Below are positions 1 through 13,000 of a DNA stretch of 64,000 nt, one piece after another. A program made the translations under genes and the position numbers. Source of the DNA: Henricia sp. BOLD:AAB3569 (lineage: Eukaryota; Echinodermata; Asteroidea; Spinulosida; Echinasteridae). The notes beneath the pieces were generated by a model. That model was not told the DNA's origin, ran no database searches, and worked only from the letters and a program-made list of their open reading frames with translations. Numbering within the stretch: the stretch's first letter is position 1; the number at the start of each line of letters is the position of its first letter. The DNA is taken from NCBI GenBank assembly GCA_037783545.1, contig JBBELK010000316.1, positions 372,001 to 436,000 on the forward strand. Direction: 5' to 3'.

Positions 1-528
1 ATTCTAGTACTAGCACAGGAAGTTAAGTTCGACGCACTAGACCGCTCGGCCATAACACCCCGCTTGGATGCCAAGCTGTATGTCCAGTGTGTTTTGCAAT
101 TAGGTTCAATGATCCCCAAAAGTATTTATTGGCAATAGAAAGGGACTTTCCCTGTGTTTCAGGTCGTCTGTTCAAAATGTTTGCCTACCTGTGCCAAAAA
201 TGACAGAATTGTGAAGAACATTAGGACTCTCTGTGGAATGTACTTTATAAAAAATGCATATTATCTACGCTAAATTGATGCTATGAAGATTCATATCTTA
301 TAACATTTTAAACAAGCTTAAATAGGGGTTCTTTGATTCTAAGCTCACAAATGAACCATAGCTTGATTTCTGAATATCGTATGATTTTGAAAAAAAGCAT
401 CATTTTGGGCTTAGATGTTATTTTTCTAAAATTGTAAAAAAAAAAAAACTTGGGTCAACTTTACAACCCTGCCAGTTTCTTTTGGATGGTCAAAATTAAT
501 TTAATTTTTTTTCTTTTCATATGCTCAG
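1..528. other. Intron or upstream flank, no feature seen
   Basis: AT-rich with an A-run at 438-448 and a T-rich tract just before 529. No exon recognised. Confidence 0.5.
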
Positions 529-3500
529 GTCAACTTGCAGCTTGTGGAGGAGGTGCCTACGGTGGCCCCGGTGGTGTAGGTCAAGGCATAGACTCCTCTC
601 AAGCCTTTCCTTCATTTGGCTCCATCTACGAACCCACCAAATCAGGAACCAGTGGTGGTAACGGTGGAAAAGGCGGCACGCACCTCCGCTTGCAATCGCA
701 GGAGATACGTATCGATGGTAGCCTCCTGGCTAACGGGGAACCAAGTTCCGGAAGTGGTGGCAGCGGTGGCAGCATTTGGGTTTCTGCGGGCGTTGACTTC
801 AGGGGAACAGGGTTGATTTCAGCAAGTGGTGGAGCTGGGGGATCGTCTGTTTGTGGTAGCGGAAGCGGAGGTCGAATTGCTGTCTACTCGGACTCAACTG
901 ACCCCTTCGTTGGTCATTATAATGCTGCGGGAGGCACAGGTCAGTCCAGCGGTCCCGGAGGTCCAGGATCCATCTATTTCCAAGAAAAGCGAGAAGGAGA
1001 GACTTTTGAAAAATTGATCGTGGACAACAGAAATGGGCAAACGACACTCTATTTTACACTGGAAGAGGATTGGAATGAAGGTGCTGTAGATGAAATTGAT
1101 TTGAGCGACAATGTTATGTTCCAACTGAATCCTGATGGTTCTAGGATGTTGTTTGACATGCGGAAGGTCGTGGGCGATGGCTCTGCTTTGGTGCATATTC
1201 ACAAGAATCAGACGGTCATTTTTGAGAGGATTTTAGAAGCAAATGATACAAGTGGGAAGACCTATGTTAATATCCGGGTTGACCAGGGAGGAGAAGCTAT
1301 TATGTCATCAAGAACTCAACTTGTTGGGAAGGGGACAGCGCACGTTGCTCTAGATCTATCAGGAAGATTAACTGGTGTCCAGGACCTCGCGCTGGGTGAT
1401 GATCGTGTTTTCAGAGTTTCTAAAACAGCCAGTGCTGTGGTTCTTGTTGATGATCAAAGTGGAGAAATGGGGAAGTTTACTTTTGCTTCGGTGGAGCTTT
1501 CAAGCGGCAGTCGGTGGGAATTTGAAGACAACATGGGCGCTCATCTGACAGTTGGAACCATGGATGTGAAATTTGGAGCCGGGATCTGGGCGGATTTCTT
1601 CCAGATCACTGCATTTGATCTTGATGTGGAAGTAGGAGCTGTTCTCTCATGTAGTGGGCCAGATCGACAAGGTTCTTCAGATCTTGATCAGTTGATTGGT
1701 AGTGGGAAAATGGAAGAAGGGATTGATTCTGGTGCCGGTCACGGAAGTTTTGGAGGAGTTGGCAAATCGGTTTCAAATAATGGTGGAAAACCTTACGGGT
1801 CACTCTACTACCCTACAGAAAAAGGAAGCAGGGGTAGTCTTAATGGAGGACGTGGTGGTGGCACGGTTTCTATCATGTGTGCCGAATTGATCATAGACGG
1901 GGAAATATCTGCGAGTGCTGGTGATGGGAAGAATGGTCATAGAAGTGGGGGAAGTGGCGGGAGCATCTTAATTCAGCTGCAGAACTTTGAAGGGTATGGG
2001 TTACTCTCCACAGATGGTGGAGATGGATTTGGAATTGGGGGCGGCGGATCTGGAGGACGGATTGCTGTTTACACGAACCTGACCAGTCTGTACGGTGGCA
2101 GGTACTCGGCTCTCGGTGGCAGGGTCTCTCAAGAATCCACGATTCCGGCTGGAGGTGGTAGTGGAACGGTCTTCCTGCAGGAATTAAAGAACGGAGTCCC
2201 ATTCAAGAGGCTTTTTATCGACAACCAAAACAGGCAGATAACTCAGTACGTCACTTTAAACGAAACGGGTACAGAATCCTACGAGTTTGACGAGGTACAT
2301 CTACCAAGGAAATCCTCTCTTCATATTGATAAAGAAACTCTTGATGCGCTCTTGGTGATACACAAAGTCTACGGTGACAGGACTGGCTTGCTACATGCTC
2401 ACGCGAGACAACACTTTATCGTCGAGGTGGTGGAAAGCACTCCAACGGTGACAAAAGCACCGGTCAATTTTATCATGGACGCTGGGTCAGAGATTGTCTT
2501 TCCAGCTACACTCTACGTCATCGGCTTTGGCATTCCAACAGAGAATTCAGATGTCGCGTCTCTTGAATACGACGGACGACTGACAAACGTCGCTAATCTG
2601 ATCATCAACCAGGCAGCTACGGTTCAAATCATGCAGACTGCGCACACGGCCATCATGGAAAACGGCACATACGTGGCTATAGGCAAACCTGGAATCTTTC
2701 AGTTTGGAAGCCTACTTCTCCTAACAGAATCCACCCTCAATTTTGCTCCCGACATGGGCATGAAGTTCTCTACAAGTGAGCTTCATGGCCGGTATGCATC
2801 AACAATTTCTGCTGAGCATGTCGAGCTACAGTCTTCGAGCTTCAATCTCGAAGAAGGCGCTTCCCTAACTTGTTCAGCTTCTGATCGTCCCGACGATGAA
2901 ATCTCGGATGTTAAAGGAAAAGGACATCCAGCTTCTGGAAACAGTGGCGGTGGTGGCGGCGGCCATGCGAACAGGGGAGGAATAGGTTACGACAGCTCCG
3001 TGAATCCTGTTGCTCCTGGTGGAGTGTCCTACGGCAGTTTATACAATCCTAGAGAACGGGGAAGCGACGGAGGTGCTGGTACAACACAGATTGGGGGACG
3101 AGGCGCAGGGTACATCACGATCAAAGTGGCTGGTCGGATTCAGCTGGATGGCGGCATCAAGGCACAGGGATCTTCCTCATCGGCTGGGAGCCTTGGCGGA
3201 GGGGGAAGCGGGGGATCTGTGAAGATTGAATGTTGGGAGCTTGACGGTCATGGTGTGGTCACAGCACACGGGGGTGACGGAGACGGGCCCCAGTCAGGGG
3301 GTGGTTCTGGAGGACGTGTTGCTATCTTCACCCAAGGCCTGAACCACTTCCAAGGAAACTACTTAGCATATGGTGGATCGGGAGGGACGTCTGGGACAAG
3401 ACCTCATGGCGAGCCAGGCTCAGTTTACCTCCAGGAGCTCAAAGGTGGAAAACCCTACAACAAACTGCTTATAGACAATTCAGAGAGGTCCTGGAATCAC

Positions 3501-4016
3501 TATTTTACACTTGACGAACTTGGAACGTCTAATTACACATTTGATGAAATTGTCATAACGAGAATGGGATCACTTCAGATGGTATCCGATGGGGAAGAGC
3601 GTAGCTTGACGGTGAAAACATTAAGTGGAGATCTGAGTGGGCTTCTTCATATGCACGCAAATCACACCTATAGTATTGACGTAGAAGAAAACAGCAAAAC
3701 GACAATCAAAGCGGAAGTCAATCTTCGTATCGACCCTGAATCGATTTGTGCCATGGCAACAACAGTTGACATCATCGGCCGTGGCCAACCAGCTTTGCTT
3801 TGGAACGGCCAACTTCTGGGAGTGCGACATTTACGAATTGCCTACGAACGAATGGTCATGATCGGTGCCGAAGCTCACACGGCATTAATCGTTGATGGGG
3901 CGTACGAGTACATTGACGATCCTGGAACATTTCGGTTTGCGAGTCTAGAGTTTGGTTCTCAGTCGACGGTGGCCTTCCCTCCACCGTTGGGAATTACGTT
4001 CAACGTAGGATTCTTA
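529..4016 (+). CDS. Exon 1 in window: glycine-rich modules 1-3
   Basis: Open for 1,162 codons. The acceptor is a T-rich tract ending in cag at 526-528, splitting a Gly codon (phase 1). The donor is GTAAGT at 4017. It holds three two-part modules of about 400 residues. Half A is glycine-rich, with the pattern YGSxYxP, then GGSGGS, then GGGSGGR. Half B is a beta-type segment with DNQNR, a YxFDE stretch, GDxTGLLH and a TGxxxL-like stretch. Half B of module 3 runs into exon 2. Alternatively the exon could be the first one, starting at the ATG at 486, where the T-rich tract would read as a signal peptide. Confidence 0.8.
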
Positions 4017-7000
4017 GTAAGTCCTAGTTCATTGGCATGTTTCGTTGCCTTACATACATTAACAGAATTTCATAAAGAGCTTTTGATATTTTTGTAGTTG
4101 CATGATATGTACATTGGTGTGCAAAATTATTTGAACACTTTAATCTGAACAAATTGGTTTACATTTTTTATCTGCCAGTCCTGCAATTTTTTGTTCTTAG
4201 TTTTCATCACAATCAACTAAAGCATCTAAAATATGCTTCAACAACGGAAAGCATGGCTTCAAATGTGTGACTTTGCTTCTTTTGATCTGTACTGATTTTC
4301 AGTGAATTTTTTTTTTTACAGGACATGAAATGGAGTTCCAGCTTCAGTGCAGAGTTCTTTGAAATCTTTGCCACTGACTACTTCTTGGAGCCAAGTGCAG
4401 AACTGATGTGCTCGGGCCGGGGCCCTGAAGATGGTGGCCCTGGAACAGGCGCAAAAGGCGCCGGAGCTGGCCATGCTACCAGAGGCGGAAATGGTAACAA
4501 TCATGATTTTTGGGGAGACACACCAAAAAGCGCCATTTGTAAAAGTTTCTCATTCCTGTATTTTATTTTTGAAGACAGATGACATGATTAAAAAACTGCT
4601 AAAAATAGGATTATCTCCATGTGTGATTGAGGATGTGTCATAAAAAACAAACCTGTGTATAAGTCAGCTCAGTTCCTCATATTTTTTCAGAAAAAAATAT
4701 GAAAACTGTCCCCGCTTTCAATTCAATTCAATTCATTTATTTCAATGTTGAATTCACACAATACAAAGATAATTTACTACAATAAACTGTAGAAAACATC
4801 TTAATATCAATGACGAGTACATATCAATGACGAGTTTAGAAGCATTTCTATCTTCAATTTGAGTAAGGTTTTTCCAGTAAAAATCTTGTATTACGGGCTT
4901 TAAATGGTTATCTTTAATAGCACCTGACGGAACTCAAGGAGGCTCTGTGTATGGCTCAATTTACGAACCCACCATAGGAGGCAGTCGGGGTGGTGCGGCA
5001 TCTAACGACTACCCTGGTCCTCGCGGCGGAGGCAGAATACGCATCGTTGTTGGTGCTATCTTGAATTTGGATGGGAAGATTTTGGCGGATGGGCTCGATG
5101 GCACAAATGGCGCTGGGGGAGGAAGTGGTGGTGCTGTATGGGTAACCACAGGTAAGGAGGGATTTTCGCGAGCTTGGGTGGAAAGCTTTTTATTGTTATT
5201 ATTATTATTATTTCTTCTTTCTGGTATTCATACCAAGGATTCCCCAATAGTGCTCATTGCACTGTCACTCGCAAGCGTGAGGAAACCCATGAAGAATTAG
5301 AATTAGAAATGACCAGAGACACCGGGGAATATCCCCTTGCTCTTTACGAAAGAATGCTCTGGGATCTTTAGAGTGCGTTACCATTATCTAAGACCCTGGA
5401 CCAACGGCTTTTCATCCCTTCCGAAGGATGGAGCAAGTGTGGTTGAGTGCCTTGCCCAAAGGGCACAGGTACCGCAGCCGAATGAATATATGATTGGAAT
5501 ATTCTAATAGTAAATTATTCGAATATCAAATATTTGTTAAGGCCCGTCTAAACGAACTAATATTTGTTGGCCAACAAGGACCAACATCAAGTTGGGCCAA
5601 GTAGCTCTCGCTCAACTTTGTTAGAGCTTGTTGGATGAAACGGACAAATAACAGATGAGAGTGCCTGTCACGTGAAGGCAGCAGCCAACCGCCGTCGAGA
5701 TATTTTGGGTCGTGTGGACGAGCGCATCCATGCAACGCCCAACAAGCTCCAACTTCGTGTTGGTCCTTGTTTGCCGACAAATGTTGGCTCGTGTAGACGG
5801 GCCTTTAGACTAGCTTGGTCCGAATTTGTATCAAATACTACACAGTGGAATGCAGTAAATTAGAAAATAAACTTGATCATTCTAGAAAAGAATTCTACAT
5901 ACATGTGACCCACACGGTCAAGTAAGGACTGCAACCCAATCTACATACACGTCCAGAAATCGAACCCGTGATGCCAGAGGTGTTTATTTTTCACTAACTT
6001 TTAAATGCAGGTCACTTCAGAGGCCACGGTGAGATTTCCTCCTCTGGTGGGCGTGGCCATGTCACATCAGGGGGCGGGGCAGGAGGTCGTATAGCAGTTC
6101 ACATCACCGAACTAGATGAATATCGCGGTGCGCTAAAGGCTCTTGGCACTGGTGGAACAAATCAGGGGGATTACGGCGGGACGGGAACAGTCTACGTAGA
6201 ACAACCAGCCAACGGGACTTGGTACACCAGACTGTATCTGAACAACCAAAATGCAGTGCCGCCAAAAGAGTTCATTTTTGCAGAGAGAAACCCAAGAACT
6301 GTGAGAAATGAAGAGACGGAACACAACTTCGCTGACTATGGATTGGATGAGCTTATGCTGTTGGGAAAGGTAAGACATTTGTAGATAAGTTATGATTACA
6401 CACACAATGTCAGTTCATTTTTATGTTAAAATGATAAAAGAAATAGGTGAGTACTGTCCGAATACTTTCAGCATTTCAAAGGCCCCGAGTATTTTAGGCC
6501 AAACTCGGGTGATTAACATCAAACCAAGTTTACCTGATGTACAATAGACCTTTATCACAGTGCGACCATCTTCCCTTTTCTCCTATTATAATTAACGTAA
6601 CCAAAACGAGGCTTGCAGAAAAAAAATAGTTTGGTCCCGTTTTAAAACTGTTCATTGTGTGCATCACAATGGCACAGGCGTTGTGCGATCAAGAAAGCGC
6701 GCAGCGTGTCTCAACGGGAGATTACATGCGCTATCACACGTTAGCGCAGACGCACTGATCGTGCCCGACACGTACTATGGGGAACAAGACAAAGATGGAC
6801 GCACCGTGATAAAGGTCTATTCTGAATGCAAAGAGTTTCACATTTACTGTATGTTCATAACTTGTATTGTTCAACATTTCCTTCAAGTACTTATCAAAAA
6901 AAGTACTTGACTGCAACACTGGCATAACTTTAGAACTATGCACATTTTTGTTGGATATTTTATCACACAGCTTGTCTTTAAGATAACATCAGATGGTAGC

Positions 7001-10000
7001 AATCCCAATCCTTCCATCTCGGTCCAAACAATCCTCGGTGACCGCTCATGCTTAATCCACGTTCAGTCCAACCAGACATTCTACATCGAGTACTCACAAG
7101 ATGAAAACCGACGCTCTCTTCCGCCGGCAAATTTCCACATCGAGGAAAACAGCGAAGTGTTCATTCCGGCCGATTTTAGAGTAATCGGCAATCATGATCC
7201 GCCATTTTATCTGGATGGACGCATGAGCGGAGTCTACAATTTCACCGTGGCCGAGGGGAAAAATTTTGTCGTGGGTCCTCACGCCACTAATGCACAGGTC
7301 AACAATGGGACATATGTTAATGAGCCTACGCCAGGTAATGATTTGCGTCATAATGTGACGAGACTATGTGAAATAAGTCGTATGTCGCTAAGTTTTTGTG
7401 ACCAGTTCTAGAAATCAGCGGCTGATCCAGGATCATTAAAATATGAAAATACAATGGAAATTCCGGGCGGTACCCTGGTACAGCCCAGATAGTCACTTAT
7501 ATTTTCCCTTTAAATGATCTCGATCCCCCGATGATTTTCGGTTATGGTCACGAAAAAACTTGGCGCAGACTGTGACATTTGACTCATTTTAGCACCTTTT
7601 TAGTCACAAACAACATTTATTATGAGTTGTTTTGTTACAAATTTTGTTCATTTAAGGGATAATTATTCATTATTTAATTGGTATTTAAAGGCACAGGCTC
7701 GTCAGCAATGCATGCGCGCCAAATTCGTGCCATGAAATACGCAGCTCCATGCCTTTTCTATGGAGCTGCGTATTTCGTGGCACGAATTTGGCAGGCGCGC
7801 ATTGCTGACGAGCCTGTGCCTTTAAGGACTCCTTCTCTACACCCGGTCGTAGTACCTGTGCCCTTGAGCAAGCTCAAGGCACTTAACCACAATTGCTCTA
7901 TCCTTTGGGAGGGATGTAAAGTCGTTGGTCCAGAGGACTCTTTCGTGAAGAGTAAGGGGATTATCCTCTGGCCGTCGGCTGCCAATGGCGCCACCCACCT
8001 ATGAATCTGGAAGTTTAGGTGGAAGACATTTGTGAGCTTCGTGCAATTCAGCCTACGGGCTGCAAAATGAAGTTCATTAAGCCCATTACATTGTGTAGAG
8101 AGCAGTTCACGTGAACGTACTCATATAAAGTGTGTGCTATATAAATGTAATTATTATATTATTAACATCCCAGGCGTTATTCGACTTGGCGTTCTGAAAC
8201 TCGAAGCGCAATCGCACCTCACGTATCCCAACCACATGCAACTTGAAGTTAATGACATCCTACTACGCTATCGGTCCAAAATCTCTGCCCAATCCATCAA
8301 CATCAGAGCTACGAACGTCCACATTGAAGGCGAGGCTGTGATTGACACGACAGGGCGTGGTCCAGGGGTGGAGTCTGGTGAAGGGGGCGGGGCAAGGTTG
8401 GAGGGGTCGTCTGTTGGGATAGGAGGCGGTCACGGTGGATTTGGTGGAGGTGCTGATCTGATGAACTACACTTCAGGTAAAGTTTGTATGTTAAGAGCTT
8501 GACTTTAGTCAAGTCACCAAAAGTTCAATTAGACGTAACACTAAAAGTATAGCAATATGTGGCACATATAATATCAAAGATACCATAGAGATTTAGCAAG
8601 TGTACGAATACGGATGTAAAAACCATTTACATCGAAGCACACACTGAACTGGGTTTCGCACTGCATGCCTGTATGCAGAGCTGCCAACCCTCCCGGATTT
8701 TGCAACAGATTCTTCGGAAAATGACTAATTTTGTGAGTCCTGACATGGATAAAAACTCTCCTGGATTGTCAATTAACAACCTATTTTTAGATGCACATGC
8801 TTGGAGTCACGGAATGAACCTCTTTTCCCAGATGTCTTCCCCAAAATCCGGGAGGGTTGGCAGCTTCAATTTCAATTTATTGTCCACAAAGGAAATTCTT
8901 GATATTTACATGGTTTCAACATAGATAGATACATTAAATTCTGTCTGTTTTCAGTTTATATTTCATGCTTTCATTTAAGGCTAATCCATTAAATTCAATC
9001 TAAATTCATAAATGACAAATACATTTCTCAATGTAGGAAATTAAAGATGAAATTAAACTGAAACTTCATTTAAAACTACTGACATATTGATATATAAAGC
9101 TAAATAACAAGAGAATAATTAGTGAAATTGGATAAAAATGGAAAGTTAAACAAAATTTGAACCTTTTTTTATTGTTGCATAAAGGTATCCCCTACGGCTC
9201 ATACACCAATTCATTCCACACGGGCAGTGGTGGTGGGGGACTAACCGGCGGGCAAGGAGGCAGTGTCATTACCATTTACGTCGGTCACTCTCTACACTTG
9301 GACGGGATCCTGCTGAATAATGGCGGCGATTCAAACGGTGGTCACGGGGGTGGGGGCAGCGGCGGTAGCGTGTACATCACTACGGTTTTGTTTTCGGGTC
9401 ACGGAGGGATTTTCGTAAACGGCGGTGGCGGTTTCGGTCAAGGTTTTGGTGGAGCTGGCGGAAGGATTGCCGTGCATGTGTCTTGGCTTAGAGAATATGC
9501 TGGGGATCTGATGGCATACGGTGGTCTTGGAGGGAACTCGCGGACTAAAACTGATCCGGGTCATGCGGCCGGAGGGACCGTGTACTACACCGACACAAAT
9601 CAAGGTCTGCGTTTCCGCAAAGCAAGTTTTGACAAACACGGCGGCACACTGTGGAAAGACGGCTTTACTAAACTCTACTTGGACAATCAAAACAGAAACC
9701 ACATCCTCCCAACGCTAATTGAAAATGACAATGGAACAGTCTTTGAATTCGACGAGATTGAGATCCACAATCACGTCGTGCTGTGGATCCACGGAGTCGA
9801 CTCGGAACTGATAGCGCACAAGTTCGTCGGTGACCGCACGGGCCAGATGCATTTAAGGTTCCAACAGAAAATGTACTGTGAAGTTGTGGAATCGCAGAGT
9901 GGGTTCACAATTGCGCCTGTCAGTTATCGGACAGATCTGAACACCGAGATTTTATTCCCAAGCACGCTTTTCCTTCTGGGAACCAGGACCCAATTTGAGG

Positions 10001-13000
10001 GCCTTGTAACAGGCGTTCACAGCTTGTTTGTTACCGAGGGCTCAGTTGCCACGTTCACATCCACTTCCCGAACTGCTCTTCTATCTAACGGAACTTACGA
10101 TCTCATAACAGCCCCTGGTAACATCAGTTTCAGCCAAATCACAGTCCAAAGGCTGTCGGTTGTTGAGTTCCGGGAGGTTCAGGATGACTTAACGATTACC
10201 GCTAGTCGACTGACGATAAAGTTCAATGGTCTCGTCAATATGAATCGAGGGTACATTGATACTGGAGATGCAACAATTGAAAGCGAAGGAGTCTTGAATC
10301 TCGATTATACTGGGTATCTCAGTGAAACTGGTAAGTTCACTTTTGCAATCTTGTCTTAAGACCTGAAGAAAAATCATAGGGTCCTGATCAGAACTTCTAA
10401 ACCAAGACCTCTACAGACAACTTTTGTGTTTGTATTTTTAAAGTGCCAAATAAACCGTACCACACTACACTACATGTACATGTACGTATACTCACAATAA
10501 TAAATAATAATAGGGATATTGGTATGTTGTCAATTTGATTTTTTTGTTTTTAAATGACCTTTTTTACCTATTTTTGTGACAAGGTGTCTCTCATGCAGAC
10601 ACAATTGTCTAACCATATACAAAATCATACAAGCAAAATGCATACCCTCAATAAAATATCTGCATATATTCCCAACTTATTGGGAGTAGTGTTTAGAAAG
10701 TATTTTTTTCTCCTATATGTCGTTAGGTCCTGGAAAGGGCTGGACATCTGAAGACGGGATTGGCTACGGAGCTGGTCATGGGGGGTACGGGGGTGCCCTT
10801 GAACCCCTAACCGGAGGCGAGCCTTATGGGTCCCTGTATGCCCCCTGGGAGAGGGGTAGCGGAGGAGGCAACGGGGGTGGTATTGGGGGTAGTGGTGGGG
10901 GCGAACTTCACTGGCAAAATGGAGCCTTGATCACCATAGACGGGTTTATTAATCTGAGAGGTCGGGATGGAATCGGTGGTAATTCGGCCGGTGGCAGCGG
11001 TGGGAGTATTTTGATTGAGACAACGGATTTCGGAGGGCATGGTGAAATCAACGTGAATGGGGGCAATGCGGCTAAGCCCACGGGCAACCAACACGGTCAA
11101 GGGTTCGGGGGTTCAGGTGGCCGGATTGGGATTCATGCTAGGTACCACTACAAGTTTGCGGGGTCATTTAGATCTTACGGAGGACACAGCGCCACAGGAA
11201 ACTATGGGGCTGCCGGGACTGTTTATAAGGAAGAAACTACTCGCGGACCGCAGTATGCAGAGCTGAAGTACGACCCAGACACACATGAGACCTCGATTGT
11301 TGGAGAGCATCGTTACTTGTTTGTGGACAACAATGACCAACACGTTCCATGGATCTTTACAATGCTTATGGAGGGCGAAAGTGATTTCTACGAATTGGAT
11401 GAAGCGCACATAACACGCCATGCAAATATCCGTATTCACCATCCTCGCAACGCCACTAATGTGACCGTCATCGTGCATAAATTCCTGGGCGATCGCACAG
11501 GGCTGTTTCATTTGAGAAAGAACCAGATCATTTACGTTGAGGTGGTTGAATCGAAGACGAATGAAAGTGTCGCTCCCTGTAGCTACAGAATTGATGCCGG
11601 TGCAGAGATTGTGTTCCCAGCTTCAGTGGACATCTTGGGGACAAGAACATCCTTCGCTGGACGAATAACAGGGGTACATCACCTTGGGATAGCTGATGCA
11701 GGCGATGTTATGTTCTCTTCAACGGGACAAACTGCTGTAGTGGAAAATCACAATTACGTCTTCATAACCAATCCAGGGAACTTTAGTTTCGCGACGTTAA
11801 CTGTGAAGCGAGGATCACGAGCAGAGTTCCAACAGATCACACATCAGATGAGAGTCATTGTGAGCGAGTTTCGAGTGAAGTACCAGGGCGAGCTATTCAT
11901 GAACGATGCAGAAATTGAATCGGCTGATGCGTGGATCGAAAGCCAGGGGATATTTCATCTTGACGCAAGAGGATTTTCCGCAGAGGAAGGGCCTGGCGGT
12001 GGATTCACCACAAGCGATGGAATTGGATTAGGAGCAGGGCATGGTGGGCAGGGCGGTGGTCCTCCCCCCTATGGAGGGGTGCCTTATGACTCGGTGTACA
12101 CCCCACGGGAAAAGGGAAGCGGAGGAGGGGATGGGGCAGGGGTTGGGGGTCGTGGTGGTGGTCTCCTGTGGTGGAAAATTGGCAACACTCTGGCTCTTAA
12201 TGGGGAACTGGCTCTCCGCGGAGGCAACGCAATGGGAACAAACGCCGGAGGAGGAAGCGGGGGTTCGGCATTGATTGAAACCACGAATATGACCGGCCAC
12301 GGTGTGATTGCCGTAACCGGAGGTGAAGGTGTCGGTAAGGGAGGCGGTGGCGCCGGTGGCAGAGTTGGCATTCATTGTCGGTGGAGGTATCAATTCGGTG
12401 GTCGGTTCTTAGACTACGGTGGTGGCGGCGGAGATGGGTTTGGGAACTCACACGGCGGTGCAGCAGGCACAACCTACAAAGAAGAAAATCTAAGACAGTT
12501 GGAATACAGACACAAGAAGTACGATAAGATTCACAATACTACATTTTTGGATGTCGACCACAAATTTGTACATGCTGATAACAATGGCCGGCCTGTTCCA
12601 CCCGCGACCATGGTATCCGAAGGCAGAACAGTGCTGTACGAGTTTGATGAAATGGAACTTAGTGGAGCAGCGAGGCTTGTGCTGTATCACCCAGATAATA
12701 CAACTAGAGTCAACTTGACCGTCCACAGGTTTATTGGTGACAAGACCGGCCAGCTTCATTTGCGGACCAACCAAACTGCTTTCATCGAAGTCGTAGAGTC
12801 ACTGTCTAATAAAACTGAGGCTCCATGCAGTTTCATCATTGACGATGGTTCGGAGGTAGTTTTTCCCGCCGAGGTGCATTTTCACGGCACCAACAGTACT
12901 CTTGCAGGATTCATGGTCGGTGTTCACCACTTGTACGTCGAGGATGGTGCGTGGATCGAATTCTTCTCAACGGCAAAAACCGGTCGGTTTGAAAACCGAG

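Noticed and set aside
12028-12393. Minus-strand open frames opposite the glycine-rich exons
   Set aside because: They are the complement of GGN-rich codons (Pro/Thr/Ala-rich shadows) with no domain or splice support.
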